NCBI GenBank assembly: GCA_038087015.1
Contig: JASBNA010000026.1
Span: 310,001 to 374,000, forward strand
DNA from: Cerrena zonata
Lineage: Eukaryota; Basidiomycota; Agaricomycetes; Polyporales; Cerrenaceae
Direction: 5' to 3'
DNA: 64,000 nucleotides
Shown here: positions 46,763 to 56,325 of the stretch, one piece after another
Layout: the number at the start of each line of letters is the position of its first letter
How positions within the stretch are numbered: the first letter of the stretch is position 1
The notes under the pieces: generated by a model
What the model was told of the DNA's origin: nothing
Database searches by the model: none
What the model saw: only the letters and a program-made list of their open reading frames with translations
Made by a program: the position numbers and the translations under genes

Positions 46763-47129
46763 CAGTGATGCGCAACCAGGTGGAAATCCATGAAAGTCAG
46801 GCCAGGTGGCCTTGCCTAAAGCCGGCGGAAATCCGTAGGCCAAGGCGGTGACCTGACCTTCGCAGGATGCCGTAGGTGTCTGATTGGCTGTTCAAATGTT
46901 ACCCGACAATAACCTAAAATATGAGATGAAGTCAGAAATATCCCTAATTTGGATATGTACAGCATTTGTCATAGCTCTGGATTGAGCTTTTGTTTTTGGT
47001 ATGTCACTTTTACGCCTTTAGGAAAGACCACCCAAGTGTGAGAAAAGACAAACCCATTTTCCCAGGCGAAAGTCAGGCGAATGAATGGCGAATGGCTTTC
47101 CCAAAGGTTACTGACCTTTAACATCACTG
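46763..47129 (+). mobile_element. hAT-type MITE, copy 3 (367 bp), nested, with 8-bp target duplication
   Basis: It begins CAGTGATGCGCAACC and ends TTAACATCACTG. The perfect 8-bp direct repeat AGTTGGAC flanks it (46755-46762 and 47130-47137). The empty site with a single AGTTGGAC is present, inverted, in fold-back copy A near 30130-30137. This confirms the family's target duplication length independently of copy 2. Confidence 0.95.
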
Positions 47130-47244
47130 AGTTGGACCATGTGGTCCATTCCATAAGCACAGCAACCTACCATATATGGCTGCTAATCAGATCACAGTTA
47201 TCTAATCAAATGAGATAAGCGATGATTGAGGCTCTACTCTGCCA

Positions 47245-47303
47245 TGGCTGAGTGGTTATGGACTCAGATGGTGTTTCCCACGCCTAATACCCAGGTTCAA
47301 TCC
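47245..47303 (+). promoter_or_regulatory. tRNA-like Pol III internal promoter in fold-back copy B
   Basis: A box TGGCTGAGTGG at 47245-47255 and B box GGTTCAATCC at 47294-47303, with the same spacing as copy A. The stem pairs of a real tRNA are not all kept, so it is a tRNA-derived promoter and not a tRNA gene. Confidence 0.65.
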
Positions 47304-47835
47304 ATGCTCATGTCGGATTTCTGGCATTTCTGCTCACTGTCTGGTCTCACTGAATCTCAAAGTACTTGAGAAGACTCACTTATCCTTGTATCAGGATGCA
47401 GGGAGGAGGAAGTAGATAATTGTATATAAAGCACTAGCATGGTTTGCTCTTCAATACTTAGAACTAATCATTAGAAGTCTATTCACCCTGTTTGATTGCA
47501 TTAGTATCACTACCACATACTCTACATCTTGTTCCAACCTTTTACTATTCATAAGTATAGAGCAGCAAAATCAGTATGTTAAGACTTGCAGAGCCCTTTC
47601 AATGTGGAATGACCATATATGGTAATATTGACAGCCTCAATCATCGCTTGTCTTATCTGATTACATAATCAATAATTTAATATACGTCCATATATGGCAT
47701 TATGACAAGAGTTCTGTGCTTATGTAATGTGTAATTTACCATGTGTCTCTTAGGCGCCACTCGAAACTTTTGTTTCGGGGAATCTGAGGGGGTCAAATCT
47801 TTTTCGGGGAATAAATGTGCAAATGGGCCACCATA

Positions 47836-49364
47836 GAATACAAGCCCGTGGTCACCACGGTCATATGCAGCCCAAACATAGCCTACAGCAAGCTGACACT
47901 TGCTGAAAATAACTCATAGAGGGCCTTCAGCCCTCTGGAAATAAATTATTTACTCTGAGTAGGGCACAGTATGCCCTTGTATACTATATTTGTACTCATT
48001 AAATTATCTACTTTTCAAAGTATGAACAATTTTAATGGAAATAATATTTTGACAGATTGGCTCATAATATCAATGTATGCTTGGGCCAAAAATATTTGTT
48101 CCATTGCTCTCCCTTTGCCTGTGCTTATTGAGAGGTTAGATTTTAGATTATAACCAAGTTTGTTGAGTTAATATACTACTTATTTCTATCCTGTAATTTC
48201 GCTTTCTAAAAAATCATCAATGCAGTAGAATACACCTAAAATCTCACAGTTATGGTATATATGGAGTTTCAAATCTTCCCCCTTGTTACTACTGTGACAT
48301 CTCTACTGTCTAAGTGGGTGCTGTATTTTACTTTATTTTGCAACTTACCCAAGAGCGCCCGCCTGCATCACCACCCACCCGCCGAGCCACGCTTCGTGCA
48401 AGACAGGCTACCAAATACAGTGATGACCTACATCAGGAAAACCCCCCCTATCTAATTGGATGAAATCAGTCCTAGATCTTGCTAACCAGACACATGGATT
48501 ATAGCAGCATTTTGACCAGAGCTGCTTAGAGCTAACTAGGACTGAATCAACCCTGGATCTCTTGCTAATTCATTCTAGATTGCTTGCTAGTTCAGTCCTA
48601 ATTTGCTTCATACACAGCAGGGATTCATCTCTGGGACCAGTGATCCCAGGGAAAGAACATTGAAATAACATGGTCCGTGTTGTTCCGATGTTCCCCAAAA
48701 AAACAAATTAAGAAACATCGTGAGAAACATGACAAATGTTTATCTAATGTTCGTTTGAATGTTTTCCCAATGTTTTTCCGTGTAATAGGTTTCATGTTTT
48801 GATCAATGTTTTTCCTTATGTTTATTTAGCTAATATATTAAATGTTTTTTCCATTGTTTTCTCAAGAATACAATTAGGAAACATTATGTCAACATTTGTT
48901 ATATTTTCATGCTAAAATTATACCCCATGTTTTTTCCATGTTTTTAACCGGAAATAGTACAATGTGTGACAGTGTGACAGACTACCAATTCAGGATTCGC
49001 GAGCGAGAATTGTGATTCAGGAATGAAAATCACTGATAGGAGACTGAGAAACAGGACCAAGAATACATGAAATAAGCTTGAAGAATGTAAATACATGACA
49101 TCAGACTGAAAACTGAGGAAAGGGATTTAAGATCACAGAAACTAGGTATAGGAGTCGCTGCTCTAGATTAGAGATATTTGAGGTGAGATAAGAGAGGTGC
49201 CATTGTAGAGCACCGAACTGCGATCTACGATAGAGAGTGACGAGATCGGACTGGTGATACCTGAGAGGAGACTTAGGACCAGGAGACTCGGGATTAGGAG
49301 GACGGGATTGCAGACCATATATACACAACTCGAGACAACACAAGAGCAGAATAAGGACCCTCAA
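47836..49364. other. Gene-free stretch with motif-rich repeats
   Basis: At 48470-48620 the motifs CAGTCCTA and TTGCTAA/TTGCTAG recur in both orientations. At 48680-48960 the motif ATGTTT occurs nine times on the plus strand, and AAACAT three times. Both look like subterminal arrays of an unidentified transposon. No coding sequence is supportable. Confidence 0.5.
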
Positions 49365-51104
49365 ACGGAGATCGCGAGACCGCGGAGATCCGTGAGGGGC
49401 AGCGATGCAAGTAAATGGATGTCAGGAACTAGGAGACGCTCCATACTTTCAGGAGCGTACAGATGAGGTGCAGCATGTAGATTCGCTGGGAGGTAAATGG
49501 GTATTCGTGATAGCAATTCATCATGTGTTGGAGCGACGCGAAGTTCGTCAATCTCCACGAAGTCGTTATCGTGACGAGGCCCATTCTGGGCAAAGGGGGC
49601 CAGGACCTTCATAAGCGTTATGAAGTGCAGCCATGTTTCCTTCATTAGATATGGCTACACGTGGTTGACCTCCTTCTTCGCGGGGCTGAGTTTTTCTTTG
49701 TTCACGATTGACAATCGAGACAATTTGGTCCGCGCGTGAGGTAAGATGGCGAATGAAAATTTCACGGGAGGATGTCGACAAGGAAGTGATTGGATCTCTG
49801 AATGTAGGTGTTGATGACGAAACGCCCTCAATCCAATGGTCCAACCACTCGCGCACGGCGAAGACTAGTGGGCCTAGCTCGTTATATGTTGCCGTCGCAT
49901 TCTTGACCCGCACGAGGCACCTATATTGAAGTGTATACGATGAGTGTTTTGGCAAGCCGGAATACACCTAGACCTACTGAAGGAGGACTGTCGTCAGGGA
50001 ACTGAATACCTAGGCGCCACCTATCTCACCAGCGAAGAGCATATTGGGGTCCCGGAAAGAGCTTCTCGTCACTGCGTCACTCATGCAAGATTGCACGTTC
50101 GCAGAGAATGTTTGAAAATTCTCCATCAAGATCATGTACAGCGCACTATACACAGTATCGCGTTCAGCATTAAACGATTTATGTAGAAGCAAGCTCACTT
50201 GGACAAATGACTAAGAGCGCTTTTGGTCACGAAGTCGGATGAGAAGTACTGCGTGAACGATAATAAATTAGATAAAAATCTCGAAACCCTCGAAAACTAC
50301 TTACTTGAAGAAAAGGAATGTATCCCCGTTGGAATGAAAGTATGTTTCGGTCACTACCTGCGTGAATTGAAATATTCTTCCAATTGAGGATATCATTGAC
50401 CCGAGCGAGACCGTTGTCCTACAAGAACATAAGCTCCGGTTATCTATAGAACCAGCCTAACTCACCCTTGCAATGGCAGACAACAAAAGCTAACCCGAGG
50501 TATGAGTTGAATTACACGACTAACACCCATAATATGACCCACCTGTCCGTCATCAGAAGACTTATATAAGATGTTCATGTAAGCTATCATGTAACGATCC
50601 ATAGAAAATGGAACCATACCAAGATGAATTGTTCGAGGTCGCCTCAGGAAGGAGACCAACAAAGGCATATATGTCCAAGACATGACGAAATTGAAATCTG
50701 TCAAATAAGAAATGTTTCAGAGCATTGTGAACTTCAGATGGAGTTTTTGTTTTTTTGTTTGTAGGAAATAGCGCGTCTGTAGTAGCGTTTGATAGTTGGG
50801 CAAGATCGTTTTCCTGCTTAGAGGATCCGGAAGGTGTAGAATCAGAGTTTGCTTGTGTATCATCGGCTGTACCATTTGGACTATCATGTCGAAATCGACA
50901 TTGGAATCCTCTTTTACAGTCGCAGGTACGCTAATACCACGAGCAAACACCAAGTGGAACCCGTGGTCCTGGGGGCGTGGGTGAGCCACTACCCCGTGTA
51001 GAGGTAGTAGAAGTAGTAGGAGAGAATTTATCGTGTAAATATCTACACTTGTTGCCGGAACGACAACCACCCTTGGTTTTGAAGGAGCGGCAGGGTTGAG
51101 ACAT
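49365..51104 (-). pseudogene. ZNFX1-like (NFX1-type zinc finger helicase) N-terminal pseudogene
   Basis: The minus-strand start at 51104 gives a CCCH zinc finger PCRSFKTKGGCRSGNKCRYL-H and then a second, GVCSWY*RTCDCKRGFQCRF, where a TAG (about 50936-50938) replaces the expected Trp. Downstream pieces match the helical N-terminal region typical of Agaricomycete proteins annotated as NFX1-type zinc finger helicases: YFSSDFVTKSALSHL, CLVRVKNATATYNELGPLVF, AVREWLDHWIEGVSS, NMAALHNAYEGPGPLCPE, GPRHDNDFVEIDELRVAPTH and RIPIYLPANLHAAPH. Between GPGPLCPE and GPRHDNDF a single extra base (49583) shifts the frame. The helicase domain is absent: homology ends near 49365-49400. The copy is therefore a truncated, doubly mutated pseudogene. 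Family members act in RNA surveillance or heterochromatin-linked RNA silencing in other fungi and animals. Confidence 0.75.
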
Positions 51105-51365
51105 GGCAAAGCGAAGAGGTTAAGCTGAACCCTAATACCTCGAAGCACGGTGGGTATATCTGTAAACTGGTAGACGCTGTTCTAACGTGATTGGGCGTGA
51201 AATATCTATACTTGGTGATTGAAAAGACCTGATCATGCAGGGATTAAGTTCAATGAAACAAAAAACGCACTTGAAAAGCGAGGTATGCCTCCTTGCTGCA
51301 TCTCGCAAACATTGAGTCTGTTCATGAAGTCCGTTCGTAACGTTAAAAAAATTCTGAGGTCCAGT

Positions 51366-51930
51366 TTAGTTGCAATTGAAATAGTTGACCTGGATAACGT
51401 TAGGACAGCCTTGCGTATCTAATGCAACATTCTCAGTCAGTACACAGAAGCGGAACGTCATAGGAGGCAATTACCTTTGTTGACAGGGCAATCGTTGAAG
51501 TCATCGCAGCATTTGATGCAAGCTCTGTTTGCAGCAGGCTCGACAAGTTCGACATAGTGGTTGTATCTGCAAAAATACAATATTTGAGCCCAGCAGTACA
51601 GAGATAGACAGAAACACTTACCCGAGACAAACACTTCCTTCGGGGTTTCCCCTTCCGCCAGCTCCGCCCAGCCAGGCAAGAGCAATGTACCGAGTCTCTC
51701 CATCTCTTGGAAAGTCGGTAACATACTGTGCCAACATGAGGTAGGCGGTGAACTTGACGAAGGGGAAGTAGAATATAGCAGGGTTAGCAGACGTCGAAGG
51801 GTCGAGAGTATTTTGGGATTTGTAGAAGGAGCATAGTTGGAGGATCGTTTGGAGGATCGTTTGAGGTCAGGAATCCAACTCAGGATGAAGTGAAGCACGG
51901 CTCTTCGGATGATGTAGAGAGAGGACAAGT
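51366..51930 (-). pseudogene. Cysteine-rich protein C-terminal part (basidiomycete secreted-type family), 5' end unclear
   Basis: Three exon pieces join in frame. YFPFVKFTAYLMLAQYVTDF and TRYIALAWLGGAGGRGNPEG end at a GTAAGTG donor near 51625. YNHYVELVEPAANRACIKCC and DDFNDCPVNK (51475-about 51567) follow. After an intron (51419-51474) comes the last exon, DTQGCPNVIQVNYFNCN, with TAA at 51366-51368. The pattern ACIKCC..DCP..DTQGCP..Y..C occurs in many basidiomycete proteins of unknown function, usually with a signal peptide. Here the upstream frame changes: FYKSQNTLDPSTSANPAI is preceded by a stop in that frame, and no signal peptide was found. So the 5' part is either missing or lies on unrecognised exons. 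Likely a truncated copy. Confidence 0.55.
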
Positions 51931-52531
51931 AGTCGCTGTTGCTGTTGTTACTGTCGTAGCCGTCGTGGTACTGGGATTCATTGACATCCCTCGTCCTGGC
52001 ACTTGAAGCGTCCCGGGTGATTGTTCTTCGTGGGTGTCTAGGAGACGGATCTGGGTTCAGCCTCTGTCGTCATGATCATATGGGGAGGTCTTGTCTGCTT
52101 GTGTGTTTCAGAACCGTGTTGATCTTTAGGAACGGAGCCAAAACGAGAAGGTGCACCATCGTTCCACATACCATCAATAAATCGTCTTCATCCCTCCTTC
52201 CACCACTCGACCGATGGCTCCAAGATCCTAGATAACGGAGGTCGATTAAACAGAGGACCCGAGTCGATCGCAGGCCCCAGTAGATCTCATGGGAAGAGTG
52301 GTGTAAACACGAAAAATCGAGTAGAGGTCGGGGAATAGGCAATAGGTCGTTTGGGAAGAGGTTTATTTATCAAAGCTAGTGAGTCAGATGTATGCGCCGG
52401 CGTGAGAGGGGTTGGTTGAGAGGATGGCCCTGCGACCTGGAGGCTTGATCCCGAGCGGTTGGGCGTCGTACTTGACGTTACCGCACTCTTGACATCTGAT
52501 CGACCATAGTCTTCTCTCTATACACAGCACG
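51931..52531. other. Intergenic, nothing recognised
   Basis: Short frames only. The region immediately before 52532 presumably holds the promoter of the small two-exon gene. Confidence 0.4.
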
Positions 52532-52923
52532 ATGATAGTACCCATCAAGGCAGTCATCGTCGAGGAGATGCGTTCCGGGTTGGCTTCCGACGTATGCCTT
52601 TTCTCTCCTTTTATCCGTCTGTTTACTCATTTTCCGTAGGAAACTCTTGTCAGTCCAGCAGTAGAGGGACTCGATGTCCTGAACACATCCCCTGTCGACG
52701 ACACCGAGCCGTCCAATAATACCTCAGTCACGGTCCCCAGTGCGTCACCTTTCGAGTCCTCTTTCGTGTTAATCGTTTGCTTACCAGCTGATCAGACCGC
52801 GAACCGATTCGCCAGCACATTCTGCGCCGTACTCGAGCTTTAAAGCAATTCGCCCGGCGCAAACTTGAGTCGACAAAAAACGGTCTTGTTAGGGTGGCTA
52901 AGAAGGTGGCCGGAAGGGCCTAG
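52532..52923 (+). pseudogene. Small two-exon protein of unknown function, paralogue 2 (frameshifted)
   Basis: Exon 1 is 52532-52591 (MIVPIKAVIVEEMRSGLASD), the 48-bp intron 52592-52639 starts GTATGCC and ends CCGTAG, and exon 2 begins ETLVSPAVEGLDVLNTSPVD. Intron position and length match the paralogue at 12574-12936. In the reading frame of the first half a stop occurs at 52841-52843 after TFCAVLEL. A different frame carries the conserved tail PIRQHILRRTRALKQFARRK and LESTKNGLVRVAKKVAGRA to TAG 52921-52923. One small indel near 52780-52810 separates the two. The conserved tail shows that the ancestral protein matched paralogue 1, so this copy is probably broken, unless an unusual second intron corrects the frame. 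Confidence 0.6.
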
Positions 52924-53718
52924 GTCTTGTTGTCCTATTTCTTCATTCCCAACTCTTGCTATCCGTCGGTTCTTCCCTTCTTGTTTTCTTGTTTTCTCGT
53001 CCGTAGCCGCTCGTTTTCGTCTTTGCTCTCTTGCTCGTTTTCGTTTTCGTTTTCGTTTACTCGACCTGTTATCAGAGAATGCGTTCACAAAATATATTCG
53101 GTTAGGTATCAACTGCGCTACGAGCGGTATCAGCGGTGCCCACGATCGAAATGCCGACGTTAGCACGAGAAAGCAGGGGCAAAGAGGAGAGGCAGCAAGG
53201 GTACAAAGATGGCAGGTGGCGAGTTCCTCGACATTGGCCTGGAGATGATTCCTAAGTTCCTCAGTCTGATGCCCATGCAGAGTTTGAGAATCGTACCGGT
53301 GACACGCTTGGGTTCACCAGTGGATTTTTAAAGGTAGGTGATCTCCGTATACTTGTCGACAGGATTGAAGAGCTTGAAGTCACAAGTTTAAGGCCGGTGC
53401 TGGCACGAGTAGGGTCATTGAGAGCACCGACACATTGGCCTATGGCGTCCTAGTTCTCAGTACGAAAGACATAGATAGAGAGCAAGATTAGGTCGTTAGC
53501 GGAGAAGGAGCCGTAGGTACAAGGGGTATTGCAGTCAACGGTATGTCCTGTAGTTGGCAGTTGGTGATACCCGAAGAGCGTAGGCGAGTGCGAAGAGAAT
53601 AGATGTGTCCATGGGCTCAGAAGGATAGAGTTTTGGTCGGTCTCGAGGGGTCGATAGAAAACATTCATATTTGCGGAAAACCAGACGAAAAAGTAGGTCA
53701 ATCACTTGGGACCATCTC
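52924..53718. other. Pyrimidine-rich tail and unassigned sequence
   Basis: From 52960 to 53060 the plus strand is rich in TTTTCG/CTTG units, the inverted counterpart of the purine-rich tract at 12390-12545 beside paralogue 1. After about 53170 nothing recognisable is seen. Confidence 0.45.
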
Positions 53719-54024
53719 CTAAAATCGGTTTATCAGTACTGGGTTGGGTGATAACTCACCAACTAAAAACCGGACTTTTGGAAACATTTTGTATATGCGA
53801 GGCGCAGTCGCAACCAGTAAATCGATGCCTTTTCGATCTGCAAGGCGTGAAAGTACGACAATCGTTACTGCATTTATGATGAGAATATGCCTAGTGCACA
53901 AGCAATTTGGAGACTCACTAAAATCTGTCTGGGGGGGATCGGATGCTGGGCGAAACCTTTCTGCAACCAAGTTGTGGTTCAACGCCCGAGTGGTTGGATA
54001 GATCCAAAAGAGCCTAAGTAGCAT
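53719..54024 (-). pseudogene. PIG-A/GPI3 (GPI-GlcNAc transferase) fragment
   Basis: On the minus strand LVAERFRPASDPPQTD is followed by an intron (about 53921-53869, GTGAGT..AATGCAG) and then TIVVLSRLADRKGIDLLVAT, APRIYKMFPKVRFLVG. This is the well-conserved centre of the catalytic subunit that starts GPI-anchor synthesis (UDP-GlcNAc to phosphatidylinositol, at the ER). After FLVG the sequence leaves the family (ELSPNPVLINRF) and the catalytic donor-binding part is missing. Upstream exons were not found either; 54020-54240 reads as unrelated frames. So it is a short duplicated fragment that still carries its intron, and not a working gene. Confidence 0.75.
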
Positions 54025-55570
54025 CCTGAGATAGATTCAGGAATCCCAGGCGGGTTTCTACACCTCCTTGATGAGGGTTGGAAACAAAGCTAAGTTGATG
54101 TCGTGAAGATTCGAGGCCCTGTTCAGAAGAGAGGCTAGGAGGAGAGCCCGAGGTTTTGCAGACAACTTCAACCCGGCGGACATTTTCAAAGTTAGCATGA
54201 TATCTCCTTTGCCAACTTTTCGGCGTCAGTGGCTAATTCTTACGCATATCCCACAAGTTGTTCAAATTTGCCTATAACGCCAATCGGCGAAAGACAATCA
54301 ACATCCTGACTGGATTTAGTGGAATGCTTTCAATGTTGAGATCCTAAATCATGAATTGGAAATGGGTAGACAGTAGAGGAACATGTACTCTTAGTGGTTA
54401 TATTTTGTATGGCTTGTCTGCCTATAGCATCATTCACCGCTGTCGATGGAAGACGGGCAGCGGGAAGGCCCCCGACGGAAGACCATGTCTAGCTGATCGC
54501 ACTACTCGACACATGGTGTCTTTGCCGTGCACAACAGCACAGACAGGAACTGCAATCATACGAGCCCAATTCCGAGTGTCGAAAATCTTGTTAAACCTGA
54601 CCGCGATTAAAGTCTAGGGACGAGAGAACGAGTGACCGCCGACGGGAGACCATGTCCAGCTGATCGCACTACTCGACGCATGGTGTCTTTGCCGTGCACA
54701 ACAACACAGACGAGTCCTCCAGTTCGTATGACACGTTCTGAGAGACCCAAGGGCAACGATGACGAGAGTTAGATTCACCGTCGACTCGGATCCGGAAGCA
54801 GATCCGGGTCATCGGCGCTAGATTGCTTTCCCATCACTCATCTCGAATATGCAATCTTGCCAACACCGACTATGCTATTTGTTATTCGAGTCCTCGTCCA
54901 GATACGGTCGTACTTCTCTGCGTGTTCGTGGCTGACCAGGCTCACCGACTTCTGTCTAACAGCGTTCCCCGAATGTACCAGAACAGTACAAGGAGCGGTG
55001 GCAAGGCGACGGTGCAAGGCTTAGTTGCCACCAACGTTAGCACATATCGACGTAAGTGGCGTGGAACAACACCTCTTTCCTCCACTTACCATCCCGACTC
55101 GCGCATCGGCGTTCGGTTAGCCCAACAACAGCAGCAAGAACAACATCATGCTGCGGGTCCCTGAGGGATGCCTGGAGGACCCACACACGATCTAATTCCA
55201 TAAGGCAACACCTGTCGAACCTACGAGTACTAACTGAATGTTCGTATCCAGATTGAGCTCTCAGACTTACCCACCAGAGTCCGCGCTAGAATTCCAATCC
55301 CGATTCGCGTTTCAGTGCAAGACGTTGTGTCGCTTTCGGCCCTACTCCCTACTCATGATTAAGGAATCGAAGTTAAGTGCATTGTTCAGATTCTATGTTA
55401 AATAACACTTGAGTACTTGTGCTAAGCAGGGTCACTGAACTATACGGGATGGTACGCGGCTAGAGCACTGGTATCGGGCTCTAAGGCGATATCGGTGATC
55501 CAACTCTTTCAAAAAACTATACTTTTCGTTAGATCTAGATGAATACGTGCGATGTAGATGCATGTCACGC
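54025..55570. other. Region without a supportable gene; contains a 73-bp direct repeat
   Basis: A plus-strand frame at 54823-55164 is Gln-rich near its end and lacks a domain. The direct repeat at 54472-54544 and 54639-54711 is listed separately. Nothing else is recognised. Confidence 0.4.
54472..54711 (+). repeat. 73-bp direct repeat, two copies 167 bp apart
   Basis: 54472-54544 and 54639-54711 both read CCGACGG..GACCATGTC, AGCTGATCGCACTACTCGAC, CATGGTGTCTTTGCCGTGCA and CACAGAC with only a few substitutions. It could be a local duplication or the ends of an unknown element. Confidence 0.85.
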
Positions 55571-55930
55571 TCACCTCTTGACAGCCAATGATGCCAATCG
55601 TCTGCTACCAGAACCTCTGAAATGTATCACCCTTCCCCTGGCCCCCACTTGCATCACCACGATATCCGCGGCAAAGCCTCGGCTTGGGTAGATGCGAAGA
55701 AGTGTTTCGTTAACGCATCTGTCGCGCCTAAATTTCCAGCCAATCAGAAATGTTTCCCGACCATTTTTCCACGTCACACACTCGTGAATCAGGCCAGGAC
55801 CAAGAATAGCTTCCAATACTGGGAATCTCTCCTCATCATGAGATGTACAATTGGACACGATTGTCGGTATGTTTTCTTTCTTAAAGCAATTATCCCCAGC
55901 CTTGCACACGAGGCCAGGAAGCTGTTGCAA
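55571..55930 (-). CDS. Conserved-looking hypothetical protein, C-terminal part
   Basis: A 119-codon minus-strand frame ends at 55571. Its C-terminal half (FLIGWKFRRDRCVNETLLRI, GFAADIVVMQVGARGRVIHF) resembles an uncharacterised repeated Agaricomycete protein with a DxVVMxxGxRGxVxxxR pattern near its end. The N-terminal part probably lies on an unlocated upstream exon. No enzymatic function can be proposed. A plus-strand frame of 105 codons overlaps it; I prefer the minus-strand reading because of the motif. Family resemblance is from memory and not tested. Confidence 0.35.
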   Translation of the reverse strand: MQQLPGLVCKAGDNCFKKENIPTIVSNCTSHDEERFPVLEAILGPGLIHECVTWKNGRETFLIGWKFRRDRCVNETLLRIYPSRGFAADIVVMQVGARGRVIHFRGSGSRRLASLAVKR

Positions 55931-56325
55931 TCGCTGTAGCTGTGGTAAGCTATAAGTTAGTAAGTTTCATGTAAATGAAACCGCTGACCTACCTTGTGTG
56001 GTTGGATAGGTCTGCGAAGGGCAGGCATTGCAATATTGTGTACCGATAGAATTACCGAACCGTCAGCGACGGTACTTAAACTAGCTGAGAATCAGTGATG
56101 TGGCGCCGTACATCCTCAAAAAACAACGACTGCATTGTCTAACAACCTTAAACTTGAAAATAAGACAAATCTGCCTGGTGTGCGTTCAGGTTGGTCTCCA
56201 TAGAAATGATCTGGCTTAACCGGACTGGGTGTGTGTTGTTCTCTGGTCCGGACTGCGACGGTCACCTCTCCTACATTCAAAAAGTCAATTACCTGATCTC
56301 TTTGCATCCTTACCATACCCCTAAC

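Larger units (their letters stand above)
45934..47835 (+). mobile_element. Fold-back element with tRNA-like core, copy B, carrying two nested MITEs
   Basis: The left end is TATGGTGGTCCATTTGCACT; the right end matches it inverted (AAATGGGCCACCATA), with TA at both borders. Without the insertions at 46057-46738 and 46763-47129 and their duplications, the sequence follows copy A (29453-30281) in inverted orientation. CCCCGAAA repeats lie near both ends. The core at about 47230-47640 holds the Pol III A and B boxes on the plus strand. The nesting shows that this element was in place before either MITE arrived. Confidence 0.88.

Noticed and set aside
47241..47320. Functional tRNA gene
   Set aside because: A and B boxes are good, but T-arm pairs are mismatched and the same sequence recurs inside a mobile element. 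It is a tRNA-derived promoter, not a tRNA gene.
52840..53166. 108-codon minus-strand open frame rich in Lys and Arg
   Set aside because: It is the antisense of the low-complexity pyrimidine tract beside the small paralogue 2.
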